Assembly: GCA_947628655.1 (NCBI GenBank)
Contig: CANRAS010000017.1
Coordinates: forward strand, 1 to 44,518
DNA length: 44,518 nucleotides
Reading direction: 5' to 3'
DNA from: an uncultured Clostridia bacterium
GTDB taxonomy: Bacteria; Bacillota; Clostridia; Oscillospirales; Ruminococcaceae
Both the position numbers and the translations under genes were made by a program. Below the pieces are notes generated by a model. The model saw only the letters and a program-made list of their open reading frames with translations, was not told the origin of the DNA and ran no database searches. This document shows positions 1 through 8,565 of the stretch, piece after piece (the stretch's first letter is position 1; each line of letters begins with the position of its first letter).

Positions 1-9
1 GCCGCTACC

Positions 10-55
10 GTTTCGCCCAAAGTCGGCGCACGATGCGCCGACAGCAAAGCGAAAC
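10..55. repeat. Module F nested hairpin, copy 1
   Basis: An outer stem GTTTCGC/GCGAAAC encloses an inner stem GTCGGCGCA/TGCGCCGAC with a 3-nt loop. The same module recurs at 13904-13949 (inverted) and 21830-21875, and in variant form at 8742-8787. It always lies inside larger intergenic repeat elements, so it is one interchangeable part of that family. Confidence 0.8.
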
Positions 56-113
56 AGGGCGCAACTCTATTCATACTGTACACTCAGCACTCTTAACTGT
101 AAACTGTTACAAA

Positions 114-283
114 GCCCGCGTTTTGCGCAAAGCGCAAAACAACGGCGCGTAAGCGCCGTTAATTCGCCGTCAGGCGAATTGCGGGCGGTCGGGCAAAGGC
201 GCGGTACGGGCGGTGCAGGCGCGTTTGACGCGGGACGGCTACGGCACGCGGGATAAGGGGAAAGGACGCTTGAATTGAGCCAC
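114..283 (+). repeat. Cloverleaf intergenic repeat, copy 1
   Basis: GCCCGC (114-119) can pair with GCGGGC (181-186). Between them are three perfect hairpins: GTTTTGCGC-AAA-GCGCAAAAC, AACGGCGC-GTAA-GCGCCGTT and AATTCGCC-GTCA-GGCGAATT. A GC-rich tail runs to GAGCCAC. Flanking modules reach position 1 on the left and GACAATCT plus a TCCGCC/GGCGGA hairpin on the right. The 1-400 stretch holds no credible gene. Confidence 0.85.
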
Positions 284-485
284 CCAAACCTCACCGCGTT
301 GCAGGAGCGCAATGACCCGCAGACAATCTTTCCGTCCGCCGTAGGCGGACACATTTACTAGCTACTAGCCTCTATTCTCTAACCAACTTGCTCCCCGCGC
401 ACTGTCTATTTAACCAAAAACCCGCACCTTCCCTGTCACTTACTTGTACAAATCCCCCTAAAAGGTTACAAAACCGTAACATTTC

Positions 486-514
486 TTGACAATTCGCGGA
501 TTTTGGTGTATATT
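486..514 (+). promoter_or_regulatory. Promoter of pseudokinase-pheA operon
   Basis: TTGACA at 486-491, a 17-nt spacer, then TATATT at 509-514. The transcript would have an untranslated leader of about 110 nt before the pseudokinase start. I could not assign that leader to a known riboswitch. Confidence 0.75.
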
Positions 515-629
515 AATTAAGGTAACTTATTTTATTATGGCAAACCCTTGGGGTCTGCGATGAAAATATTGGCGGGATTTTGCCGTCATTCAGCTTTTAC
601 GGCTTTTAGGATAGAACAAGGAGAATTAT

Positions 630-2300
630 ATGTTGACCGAAACGACACTTTGTATGGGGTGTATGAACGAAAAAAGTTCCGACGGACCTTGCAAGTTTTG
701 CGGGTACAGCGACGACGACCCGTATATCCCCACATACTTAGCGCCCAAAACATTGCTCTGCGAGCGGTATATCGTCGGCAGACTGCTTTCGTATAACGGC
801 GAGGGCGCTGTTTATATCGGCTATGATACCGCCGCGGGTATGAAGATTACGATAAAAGAGTTTATGCCCGATACGCTCTGTACGCGCAGAAAGGGCGAAA
901 CCGCAATAAGCGTCAATCCGCAGAACAGTCCGCTTTACAAAACGTATATGTCCGAATTTGAGGACTTAAACCGTTCGCTTATGAAACTGCGCGGTATGAC
1001 GCATACGCAGGCTGTGCTTGACGTGTTCAGCGAGAACAACACCTGCTATGCGGTTTTGGAGTTTGTAAACGGCATTTCGCTTAAAACGTTCCTCGCAAAT
1101 TCTTCGGGCGGTATGACGTGGGATCAGGTAAAGGAACTTTTCCCGCCCGTGTTTACTACGCTTTCTATGGCTCACCGCGCGGGAATAATCCACCGCGGGC
1201 TTTCTCCGCAGACGATATTCGTCACGGATAAAATGGAACTGAAACTTACGGGTTTCAGCATTTCCGCCGCGAGAACTACCAACACGGAGATCGCGTGCGA
1301 GATTTTCAACGGCTATGCCGCGCCCGAACAGTACGCCGACGACCAGATGAACGGCACTTGGACGGACGTTTACGGCATATCTGCGGTGCTTTACCGCGTA
1401 CTCACGGGAACATCGCCGATAGAATCCGCGTCGGCGGAGCATTTGAGCAGTCCCGAACCCATTCTTGTAAACAGAAACATTCCCGCGAACGTTTCTAAAG
1501 TAATAATGCACGGTATGGCGTACTCCCCCGAAAAGAGAATACGCAACATCAGCGACCTTGTGAGCAGGCTGTTCGCCCCGCCGAGGTTTGAGGAAACAAA
1601 GGGCGGGAACGCGCCCGCGCCCACTCCGTCGCAAAAGCGTCTTAAAAAACAGCAGAAAGAGCGCAGAAAAATGCTTATCGCGCTTATCTGCTCAGGGGCG
1701 GTGCTGATAGCGTTCGCAATAGTGCTTGTTATCGCGCTGAACGGCGGGTTTGCGCCTAAGCCGAAAGTTGACACGAGTTCAAGCGTTTCTTCAAGCGTTT
1801 CGGGCGGTACGGATTGGAACAATCCCAATTCCGACAGCAGTGCCGGCGGGGAAAGTTCAGATGTCACGAGTTCCGAACCAAATGTTTCGATTGTCGAAGA
1901 TACGATACAAGTCCCCGATTTCACGGACAGGCGTTATGACAGAATGGTGACGCAGTACGAGGGTATATTCACGTTCGTTCCCGAATATGACTACACGGAA
2001 ACTCACGCCGTCGGCACGATGTTTGAACAGTCCGTCGAGGCGGGTACTATGGTTCCCGCAGGCACGGAGATCAAAGTCAAGGTAAGCAAGGGAATAAGCG
2101 AGGTTCAACTGCCCAGCTACTATTATATGACGCGCGATGAATACGTCGCGAAACTCAACAAGCTGAATATCAAATACGAGGTCGAAACCGTCAAGACCGA
2201 CAGCGTAAAGCCCGGCTATGTCGCGTATTGCTCGCGTACAGTCGGCGATATGATAAAAGTCGGCGAGGGCGAAATCGTTACTATTTATGTTGCGGAGTGA
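630..2300 (+). CDS. PASTA-domain membrane pseudokinase
   Basis: 556 residues. The N terminus carries two CxxC pairs (C8/C11, C21/C24), a zinc-ribbon-like knuckle. A Ser/Thr kinase-like domain follows at about 45-315. The ATP-anchoring Lys is present (K76 in ITIKEF), as is the APE motif (231-233). The HRD catalytic Asp is replaced by Gly (H188-R189-G190), and the DFG position reads G208-F209-S210. With catalytic and metal-binding Asp both lost, phosphotransfer is unlikely, so I call it a pseudokinase. A transmembrane helix at about 348-370 is followed by a Ser-rich linker (380-420) and two PASTA-like domains (about 427-490 and 491-556), predicted outside the cell. PASTA domains in the PknB/PrkC family bind peptidoglycan or lipid II. 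AAGGAG lies 8 nt before the ATG. pheA starts 5 bp downstream, so the two are probably cotranscribed. Confidence 0.85.
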   Translation: MLTETTLCMGCMNEKSSDGPCKFCGYSDDDPYIPTYLAPKTLLCERYIVGRLLSYNGEGAVYIGYDTAAGMKITIKEFMPDTLCTRRKGETAISVNPQNSPLYKTYMSEFEDLNRSLMKLRGMTHTQAVLDVFSENNTCYAVLEFVNGISLKTFLANSSGGMTWDQVKELFPPVFTTLSMAHRAGIIHRGLSPQTIFVTDKMELKLTGFSISAARTTNTEIACEIFNGYAAPEQYADDQMNGTWTDVYGISAVLYRVLTGTSPIESASAEHLSSPEPILVNRNIPANVSKVIMHGMAYSPEKRIRNISDLVSRLFAPPRFEETKGGNAPAPTPSQKRLKKQQKERRKMLIALICSGAVLIAFAIVLVIALNGGFAPKPKVDTSSSVSSSVSGGTDWNNPNSDSSAGGESSDVTSSEPNVSIVEDTIQVPDFTDRRYDRMVTQYEGIFTFVPEYDYTETHAVGTMFEQSVEAGTMVPAGTEIKVKVSKGISEVQLPSYYYMTRDEYVAKLNKLNIKYEVETVKTDSVKPGYVAYCSRTVGDMIKVGEGEIVTIYVAE

Positions 2301-2305
2301 TAAAT

Positions 2306-3430
2306 ATGAACCTCGGTGAAATAAGGCAGAATATTGACAAAATAGACGAGCAGATACTCGACCTGTTTTTGGAGCGTATGCAATTGGCAACAGACGTTGC
2401 GCGCTATAAAGCGGAAAACAATATGGTAGTTTTCCAAAGCGACCGCGAGAAATTCATCATAGACAACGTAAAGGAGAACTCCCCCGAAGAACTCCGCAAG
2501 AGCGCGGCGTTCCTGTTTATGAATATAATGGACATCTCGAAAGTGTCGCAGATAAACGCGATAACGCCCGACGAGGCAATTCCGCATATTTCCGAGATGA
2601 AAAAACGTCCGTCCGTCGCGGTTCAGGGAATAGAGGGCGCTTACGGTCACACGGCGGCAAAGCAGTTATTCCAAAGCGGGAATATAAGCTATTACGCGTC
2701 GTTTCGCGAGGTATTTGAGGCGGTTGAAAACGGCGACGTAGATTACGGAATAATCCCCGTGGAAAATTCGACGGCGGGCGAAGTCGCCGCGAATATGGCG
2801 CTTTTGGAACAGCACGGCGTATATATCTGCCGAACGACGCGGGTTGAATGTGCGCACGTCCTTGCCGCGAAACACGGCGTTTCGGAAAGCGACATCAAAA
2901 TACTTTTCGGACACGAGCAGGCTATCCGTCAATGCGAGGGGTATATTTCAAATCACAGCGGTTTGACGGTCATTCCGTATCACAACAACGCGTCCGCGGC
3001 GAAAATGGTCGCGGAAAATCCCTCGGACAGCTTGGGGTGCATATGCTCCGCCGAATGTGCGGAAATGCACGGACTTTCCGTAGTGCGCCCGCAAATCGCG
3101 ACCGACCCCGACAACTCCACGAGATTTATTTGTATCTCCAAAGAAGTCGAAGTATTCGACAGCGCCGACACGGTTGCGGTGTCCTTATCAATTCCGAATA
3201 TTTCGGGGGCGCTTTACCGTCTGCTTACGAAATTCGCGGTGAACGGGCTTTCGATGTCCAAGATACAGTCAAAGCCCCTGCCGATTGAAGTAAAGAAGAA
3301 GTTCCCCGACGATTATATGTTCTACATTGAATTTAACGGCAGTATCAACGAGCCTAAGATTAGAAAACTGTTGAAGAACCTGCACGATGAATTGAACTAC
3401 TTTAAGTTCCACGGCAACTTTAACGGGTAG
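2306..3430 (+). CDS. pheA: Bifunctional chorismate mutase/prephenate dehydratase
   Basis: 374 residues. It converts chorismate to prephenate and then phenylpyruvate for phenylalanine synthesis in the cytosol. Residues 1-90 are an AroQ-type chorismate mutase (IRQNIDKIDEQILDLFLERM). A prephenate dehydratase domain starts at about 108 (VAVQGIEGAYGHTAA) and has the NSTRF signature. A C-terminal ACT domain (ISGALYRLL, then SKIQSKPLP) is the expected site of Phe feedback. I chose the ATG at 2306 because GGAG at the end of the upstream gene is well spaced from it and the mutase domain starts there. An upstream in-frame extension would overlap the pseudokinase and adds no domain sequence. Length matches fused P-proteins. 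Confidence 0.95.
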   Translation: MNLGEIRQNIDKIDEQILDLFLERMQLATDVARYKAENNMVVFQSDREKFIIDNVKENSPEELRKSAAFLFMNIMDISKVSQINAITPDEAIPHISEMKKRPSVAVQGIEGAYGHTAAKQLFQSGNISYYASFREVFEAVENGDVDYGIIPVENSTAGEVAANMALLEQHGVYICRTTRVECAHVLAAKHGVSESDIKILFGHEQAIRQCEGYISNHSGLTVIPYHNNASAAKMVAENPSDSLGCICSAECAEMHGLSVVRPQIATDPDNSTRFICISKEVEVFDSADTVAVSLSIPNISGALYRLLTKFAVNGLSMSKIQSKPLPIEVKKKFPDDYMFYIEFNGSINEPKIRKLLKNLHDELNYFKFHGNFNG

Positions 3431-3507
3431 AGGTAAGAGGGCGCGTTCCCGCTTGCGCGGGAACGACGCAAGAGATGTAAGAGGTAAGATTTTAAAGTGC
3501 AGCCTCT

Positions 3508-3569
3508 AAAGTTGCGCCCCCTATCATAGGAAATGCCACTATCCGCACTTTATTATGGGGCGCAACTTT
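3508..3569. repeat. 62-bp mini inverted-repeat element, copy 1
   Basis: Perfect 11-bp terminal inverted repeats AAAGTTGCGCC (3508-3518) and GGCGCAACTTT (3559-3569) flank a 40-bp core. A second copy of exactly the same length lies at 30569-30630 in the metK leader, with identical ends and a core about 65 percent identical. Confidence 0.8.
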
Positions 3570-3587
3570 CGGCGCGTTTAGATTGTC
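3559..3587 (+). repeat. Left arm of 29-bp inverted repeat around ispD
   Basis: These 29 bases are the exact reverse complement of 4312-4340. The arms lie 724 bp apart with ispD as the only gene between them. The inner end is the AGATTGTC motif found throughout the intergenic elements. Confidence 0.85.
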
Positions 3588-3621
3588 TTTGGGTCATTAC
3601 GTTTACACACTTGGAGATTAA

Positions 3622-4305
3622 ATGGTTTCAGCAATAATTGTCGCGGCGGGGAGTTCGTCGCGAATGAACGGAATAGACAAGCAGTTAGCGCGGATTGGGA
3701 ATATTCCCGTGTTTGTGCTTAGTGCGCTGAAGTTTGAGCGTTCGGCGAAAGTCGGGGAAATTATAATCGCCGCGCCTGCCGAACGTGTTTCGGAATACGA
3801 GAAATTGGCGCGGGAATTTGGCGTTTCAAAGCTGTCGGCGGTGACAGCGGGCGGAAGTTCGCGTATGCTGTCAGTTAAAAACGCGCTGACGGCGGTTTCG
3901 GAAAACGCCGATTTTGTCGCAATACACGACGGCGCGCGCCCGCTTATCGAAACAAGCGAGATAGACCGCGTTATCGCCGACGCGGAGCAATACGGCGCGG
4001 CAATTGCCGCCGCGCCCGCCGTGGACACGATGAAACTTGCAAAGGACGGTTTTGTCGAGAGTACGCCCCCGCGCGGACAGTTATTCAGCGCACAAACTCC
4101 GCAGGTGTTTAAAAAAGACGTTTACTTGAATTGCCTTGAAAAGTTAGGCGCGTCCGCTGATGACCTCACCGACGACAGCGGAGCGGTCGCGCTGTGCGGT
4201 GTGCGCGTTAAGATAACGGAGATTAAAGGCGTTAATTTCAAGATAACGCGCCCCGAAGATTTGGAACTCGCTAAAACGCTTGTCGAAAGCGTTTCAACGC
4301 GATAA
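3622..4305 (+). CDS. ispD: 2-C-methyl-D-erythritol 4-phosphate cytidylyltransferase
   Basis: 227 residues, the usual length. IspD transfers CMP from CTP to MEP in the non-mevalonate isoprenoid pathway. The N-terminal nucleotide-binding loop AAGSSSRM is present with Lys in GIDKQL, followed by HDGARPL and a C-terminal KITRPEDL, all typical of IspD. GGAG precedes the ATG. ispF, a later step of the same pathway, follows after 94 bp. The gene is bracketed by a perfect 29-bp inverted repeat (3559-3587 and 4312-4340), so it may sit within or between repeat elements. Confidence 0.95.
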   Translation: MVSAIIVAAGSSSRMNGIDKQLARIGNIPVFVLSALKFERSAKVGEIIIAAPAERVSEYEKLAREFGVSKLSAVTAGGSSRMLSVKNALTAVSENADFVAIHDGARPLIETSEIDRVIADAEQYGAAIAAAPAVDTMKLAKDGFVESTPPRGQLFSAQTPQVFKKDVYLNCLEKLGASADDLTDDSGAVALCGVRVKITEIKGVNFKITRPEDLELAKTLVESVSTR

Positions 4306-4311
4306 TTCAAG

Positions 4312-4340
4312 GACAATCTAAACGCGCCGAAAGTTGCGCC
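4312..4340 (-). repeat. Right arm of 29-bp inverted repeat around ispD
   Basis: Exact reverse complement of 3559-3587, beginning 7 bp after the ispD stop codon. CTTAC-type arm sequences follow (4345-4375), matching GTAAG-type arms on the left side. Confidence 0.85.
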
Positions 4341-4399
4341 TTGTCTTACTTCTTACATCTTACTTCTCTTCCGCTTTTCTCTAACAGGGGGTTACAGCA

Positions 4400-4867
4400 A
4401 TGAAAATAGGTTACGGATACGACGTACATCGTCTTACGGCTAATCGCCGTCTGGTTTTGTGCGGTGTGGAAATCCCTCACGAACTCGGCTTGCTCGGTCA
4501 CTCGGACGCCGATGTGGCGGTTCACGCGCTTATGGACGCGATACTCGGCGCGCTGGCACTTGGGGATATTGGGAAATTATTCCCCGACAGCGACGCGAAA
4601 TATCTCGGCGCGGACAGTATGGAACTGCTCCGCACGGTTATTCTGACAATGGACAAGGCGGGGTATGCGCTCGGAAATCTTGATATTACTATCATAGCGG
4701 AACAGCCGAAACTCGCGCCGTATATCACAAGAATGCGCGAAAATCTCGCGGGGGCTTTTAACTGTGCCGTTGATAACGTTTCCGTAAAAGCGACGACAGA
4801 GGAGGGGTTAAACCTCGCGGGCGCGGGAATAGGCGCACACGCGGTCGTTTTGCTTTGCGAAAAATAA
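4400..4867 (+). CDS. ispF: 2-C-methyl-D-erythritol 2,4-cyclodiphosphate synthase
   Basis: 155 residues, the normal length. IspF cyclises CDP-ME 2-phosphate to MEcPP with release of CMP, and acts as a zinc-dependent trimer. The metal-binding DVH motif (GYGYDVHRL) and [20 protein letters not shown] are clear, with FPDSD and a C-terminal KATTEEGLN. It follows ispD. ispE is absent from the window. The fusion gene starts 35 bp downstream with its own ribosome binding site, so cotranscription is likely. Confidence 0.95.
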   Translation: MKIGYGYDVHRLTANRRLVLCGVEIPHELGLLGHSDADVAVHALMDAILGALALGDIGKLFPDSDAKYLGADSMELLRTVILTMDKAGYALGNLDITIIAEQPKLAPYITRMRENLAGAFNCAVDNVSVKATTEEGLNLAGAGIGAHAVVLLCEK

Positions 4868-4902
4868 TATTAATATTTAATTCACAAAAAAGGAGAAATA
4901 AT

Positions 4903-6705
4903 ATGCAGGCTATCATCTTGGCGGCGGGTATGGGCAAACGCCTACAGTTTTTGACAAGGCATAATACTAAATGTATGGTAGAAGTAAACGGCGTTAAACT
5001 TATCGACCGTATGCTCCGCCAGCTTGAAAAATACTCGCTCGACAGAATTGTTATCGTAGTAGGGTACGAGGGGCAGAAACTTATTGACTTTATCGAAACG
5101 CTTGATATTAAAACGCCTATCGAATACATAAACAATCCGATTTACGACAAGACGAACAATATCTACTCGCTAAGCCTTGCAAAGCACCGTCTTTGCGAGG
5201 ACGATACGCTGTTGTTTGAATCCGATATTATCTTTGAGGACAGCGTTATAGACGCGCTTTTAGACGACCCGCGCGATACGCTCGCGCTCGTAGATAAATA
5301 CGAACCGTGGATGGACGGCACTTGCGTAAAGATAAATGAAAATGACGAGATAAAGGCGTTCGTACCGGGAAAGCATTTTGATTTCAGCGAGATAGACAGC
5401 TATTACAAAACCGTAAACATCTACAAGTTCAGCCGTCATTTCTCGGAAGTGTATTATGTGCCTTTTCTTGACGCATATCAAACCGCGCTCGGCGAAAACG
5501 AATACTATGAACAGGTGCTCAGAGTAATAACAATGCTTGACGAGCCTGCGATAAAGGCGAAGTGTTTAAGCGGACAAGCGTGGTATGAAATAGACGATAT
5601 ACAGGATTTGGATATTGCAAGTTCGATGTTCTCCAAAAGCGACGAGGAGAAAACCGCGCGTCTGCAAAGCCGTTACGGCGGTTACTGGCGTTATCCGAAA
5701 CTCGTCGACTTCTGCTATCTTGTGAACCCGTATTTCCCGCCGAAGAAAATGCTCGATGAAATTCGCACGAACCTTGAAAAGCTGATAACGCAATATCCGT
5801 CGGGTATGGGAGTAAACTCGCTCCTCGCGGCGAAAAATTTTAACGTAATGCAGGAGAATATTATAGTAGGAAACGGCGCGGCGGAGTTGATAAAGTCGCT
5901 GATGTCAATGCAAAGCGGTAAAACGGGATTTGTGCGCCCGACGTTTGAGGAATATCCTAACAGATACACCGAGGAAAATTCCGTGTGCTTTATTCCGCAG
6001 AACAAAGATTTTTCCTACACCGCCGATGATTTAACGGAGTTTTTCGCCGACAAAAACATCAGTACTCTTGTTTTAATCAACCCCGACAATCCGAGCGGGA
6101 ATTACCTGAAAAAAGCGGACGTTATGCGCCTTTGCGAATGGTGCGGTGCGCGGGGGATAAAGCTGATTTTGGACGAATCGTTCGCGGACTTTTCCGATGA
6201 ACGTGACAATACGTTTATAAAGCAGGATTTCCTCTCAGCGAATACGCACGTTTATGTTATGAAGAGCATATCGAAAAGCTACGGCGTGCCGGGTCTGCGG
6301 CTGGGCGTTCTCGCGTCGGGCGATACGGACGCGATAGCGCGTATGAAAAAGGACGTTGCGATTTGGAACATAAATTCAATAGCGGAATTTTATATGCAGA
6401 TAGAAGAAAAGTACCGCAAGGACTACAGCGCGTCGCTTGAAAAACTGCGTATAGAGCGCGGACGGCTGTTTGACGCGCTGAACGCGATACCGTATCTGCG
6501 CCCTATCCCGTCGCAGGCGAACTACATTATGGCGGAACTCACCGACGGCACGACCGCAAGGGAACTCACAAAAAAACTCCTCGCAGAGCATTTGCTGATT
6601 AAGGATTTGAGCAAGAAAACGGGCGGGGAATATATTCGTATCGCGGTAAGGGACGCTAAAGATAATCAGAAATTGATTAATGCGCTGACGGCGATAAAAA
6701 AGTAA
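4903..6705 (+). CDS. Nucleotidyltransferase-aminotransferase fusion protein
   Basis: 600 residues. Residues 1 to about 240 resemble LicC-type nucleotidyltransferases: ILAAGMGKRL, then KCMVEVNG, VVGYEGQKL and the metal-site ESDIIFEDS. This family includes CTP:phosphocholine cytidylyltransferases. From about 255 the protein is a fold-type I PLP enzyme of the HisC/CobD group: VGNGAAELI, NPDNPSG, DESFADF, and SISKSYG with the PLP Lys at about 458. One polypeptide could therefore both make or modify an amino compound and activate it as a nucleotide diphosphate. Fusions of this kind are known in phosphonate head-group synthesis (PntC of Treponema), but no pepM or ppd homologue is seen here. The substrate is unknown. 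I chose the ATG at 4903, preceded by AGGAG, over an upstream in-frame start inside ispF. Confidence 0.8.
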   Translation: MQAIILAAGMGKRLQFLTRHNTKCMVEVNGVKLIDRMLRQLEKYSLDRIVIVVGYEGQKLIDFIETLDIKTPIEYINNPIYDKTNNIYSLSLAKHRLCEDDTLLFESDIIFEDSVIDALLDDPRDTLALVDKYEPWMDGTCVKINENDEIKAFVPGKHFDFSEIDSYYKTVNIYKFSRHFSEVYYVPFLDAYQTALGENEYYEQVLRVITMLDEPAIKAKCLSGQAWYEIDDIQDLDIASSMFSKSDEEKTARLQSRYGGYWRYPKLVDFCYLVNPYFPPKKMLDEIRTNLEKLITQYPSGMGVNSLLAAKNFNVMQENIIVGNGAAELIKSLMSMQSGKTGFVRPTFEEYPNRYTEENSVCFIPQNKDFSYTADDLTEFFADKNISTLVLINPDNPSGNYLKKADVMRLCEWCGARGIKLILDESFADFSDERDNTFIKQDFLSANTHVYVMKSISKSYGVPGLRLGVLASGDTDAIARMKKDVAIWNINSIAEFYMQIEEKYRKDYSASLEKLRIERGRLFDALNAIPYLRPIPSQANYIMAELTDGTTARELTKKLLAEHLLIKDLSKKTGGEYIRIAVRDAKDNQKLINALTAIKK

Positions 6706-7021
6706 TGTAGCAGCCGTAACCGACCCTGCCGTAGGCTGTGAAAGTTTCGCCTACTAGAGGCTAGAAGTCAGAAGCTAGAAATTAAGAGAAGATGAGGTTT
6801 AAACGTTAATCCCACACTCTAGCAACTAGCATCTAATCTCTAGACTCTAACAGCTCATTCCGCGCGCCAAAAGGCACGCGATGAACCATAAGTCTAAAGC
6901 CACCTAACCGCTTTAAAGGCGCATTAGGCGTGGCTCAATTCAAGCGCCCCCGCCGTTATCAGTTTATAGTGTACGCATTATCCGCTTCGCGGAAAACGCT
7001 GTGCAAAGTGAATAGTAGATT
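6706..7021. repeat. Intergenic repeat fragments
   Basis: No gene is visible. The stretch holds CTAGAGGCTAG/CTAGACTCTAAC-type arms (6756-6852), a fragment of the cloverleaf tail (GTGGCTCAATTCAAGCGC, about 6933-6950) and a CAGTTTATAGTGTACGCATT-type arm (6960-7015). Confidence 0.6.
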
Positions 7022-7145
7022 GCGCCCTCTCCCGCCTACGGCGGGAGAGGGCGCATAAACAATTCAAAACGATTTCCCCGCCGACGGCGGGGAAACGCTT
7101 ACTTTAATTCACAAGTGCTTTCCCCCGCCGTCGGCGGGGGAGTTT
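7022..7145. repeat. Tandem hairpin array, three units of 46-47 bp
   Basis: Three GC-rich hairpins in tandem. The first has a 15-bp stem and 3-nt loop (7022-7054), the second is TTTCCCCGCC/GGCGGGGAAA (7073-7095), and the third is CCCCCGCC/GGCGGGGG (7122-7140). Apexes are 46-47 bp apart with AT-rich linkers, matching the array at 44186-44518. They lie downstream of glyQS on the minus strand but no T-run follows, so a terminator role is unproven. Confidence 0.75.
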
Positions 7146-7159
7146 ATGCTGTTTAAATT

Positions 7160-8536
7160 TTAAAACGCAATTCTCTCCTCAATGTACGCTTTCACGTCGG
7201 AAATCGGTATCCGCACCTGCTCCATTGTGTCGCGTTCGCGGACGGTCACGCAGTTGTCGGTTTCGCTGTCGAAATCATAGGTTACACAAAACGGCGTGCC
7301 AATTTCGTCTTGACGGCGGTAGCGCTTGCCGATCGCACCCGCGTCGTCGTAATCAACACAGAAATATTTGGAAAGTTCCTCGCAGAGCGCCCCCGCCTTT
7401 TCAGAGAGTTTCTTTGACAGCGGAAGTATAGCCGTTTTCACGGGCGCAAGCGCGGGGTGCAGGCGCATAACCGTGCGGGTCGTGCCGTCCTCCAGAGTTT
7501 CCTCGTCGTAAGCGTCGCACACTACCGCTAAGAACAGACGTTCCACGCCAAGCGACGGCTCGATAACGTACGGGATATATTTCTCGTTCGTTTCGGGGTC
7601 AAAGTATTCAAGCGATTTTCCGCTTGTTTTCATATGCTGTGTAAGGTCATAGTCCGTGCGGTCGGCAACGCCCCAAAGTTCTCCCCAGCCGAACGGGAAC
7701 AGGAACTCAAAGTCCGTTGTCGCTTTGGAGTAGAAACAAAGTTCTTCGGGCGAATGGTCGCGCAGTCTGACGCTCTCCTCTTTAAGACCCAGCGACAGCA
7801 AAAAGTTCTTGCAATACGTTCTCCAATAATCGAACCATTCAAGGTCGGTGCCGGGCTTGCAGAAAAATTCAAGTTCCATTTGCTCAAACTCTCGTACACG
7901 GAATATGAACTGCCCAGGCGTTATCTCGTTTCTGAACGACTTGCCTATCTGCCCTACGCCGAACGGTACTTTTTTACGGCTTGTGCGCTGAATATTCGCG
8001 AAGTTCACGAATATGCCCTGTGCGGTTTCGGGACGAAGATAGAGTTCGCTCTTGCTGTCCTCTACAGTACCCTGTGCGGTCTTGAACATTAAGTTGAACT
8101 GCCGAATATCCGTAAAGTTAGTACTCCCGCAGTCGGGGCATTTAATGCCTTTTTCGCGGATATACGTCATCATCTGTTCATTCGACCAGCCGTCGGCGGT
8201 AGTTTCGCCGAAGTCCTCTATCAGCTTGTCGGCGCGGTGACGCGTCTTGCAGTCCTTGCAGTCCATAAGCGGGTCGGAAAAACCTCCGACGTGTCCAGAC
8301 GCTACCCACGTCTGCGGGTTCATCAAAATCGCGCTGTCAAGCCCTACGTTGTATTTGTTCTCCTGAATGAACTTCTTGCGCCACGCCTTTTTGATGTTCT
8401 CCTTGAGTTCCACCCCAAGCGGACCGTAATCCCAAGTATTAGCCAACCCGCCGTAAATTTCACTTCCGGGGTAGACGTAACCTCTATGGATACATAGATT
8501 TTTAATTGTTTCTAAAGTCTTTTCGGTGTTCTTCAT
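7160..8536 (-). CDS. glyQS: Glycyl-tRNA synthetase, homodimeric class II type
   Basis: 458 residues, typical of the alpha2-type GlyRS. It charges tRNA-Gly with glycine. N-terminal motif 1 region [13 protein letters not shown] is present, with a zinc-binding pair set (CKDCKTRHR, then CPDCGSTNF), motif 2 with [25 protein letters not shown], and motif 3 [10 protein letters not shown]. The anticodon-binding domain follows ([11 protein letters not shown]). A GAAAGG ribosome binding site precedes the ATG. No T-box leader is visible upstream; that space is an intergenic repeat element. Confidence 0.96.
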   Translation of the reverse strand: MKNTEKTLETIKNLCIHRGYVYPGSEIYGGLANTWDYGPLGVELKENIKKAWRKKFIQENKYNVGLDSAILMNPQTWVASGHVGGFSDPLMDCKDCKTRHRADKLIEDFGETTADGWSNEQMMTYIREKGIKCPDCGSTNFTDIRQFNLMFKTAQGTVEDSKSELYLRPETAQGIFVNFANIQRTSRKKVPFGVGQIGKSFRNEITPGQFIFRVREFEQMELEFFCKPGTDLEWFDYWRTYCKNFLLSLGLKEESVRLRDHSPEELCFYSKATTDFEFLFPFGWGELWGVADRTDYDLTQHMKTSGKSLEYFDPETNEKYIPYVIEPSLGVERLFLAVVCDAYDEETLEDGTTRTVMRLHPALAPVKTAILPLSKKLSEKAGALCEELSKYFCVDYDDAGAIGKRYRRQDEIGTPFCVTYDFDSETDNCVTVRERDTMEQVRIPISDVKAYIEERIAF

Positions 8537-8565
8537 TATCGTTCCCTTTCTTAAGGTTAAGTTAT

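Larger units (their letters stand above)
3437..3621. repeat. Intergenic repeat region before ispD
   Basis: Contains a GTTCCCGC/GCGGGAAC hairpin near 3446-3465, GTAAGAGGTAAG arm sequences, the 62-bp mini-element and the left half of an inverted repeat that brackets ispD. No gene is visible, and GGAG just before 3622 serves ispD. Confidence 0.7.

Noticed and set aside
114-186. Cloverleaf core considered as a tRNA or tRNA-like gene
   Set aside because: No T-loop GTTCGA, no D-loop GG, wrong arm lengths and loops of only 3-4 nt. The fold is a four-way junction by shape only.
537-563. Possible 8-codon leader ORF (MANPWGLR) upstream of the pseudokinase-pheA operon
   Set aside because: The nearest AAGG is about 14 nt away and there is no run of Phe codons as expected for pheA attenuation. 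The gene between it and pheA also makes a pheA leader implausible.
535-600. GGCAAACC followed by GGGTCTGCGATGAAAA, resembling the start of a c-di-GMP-I (GEMM) riboswitch
   Set aside because: The second conserved strand (GACGCAAAGCC) and the tetraloop receptor are missing, so I do not call it.
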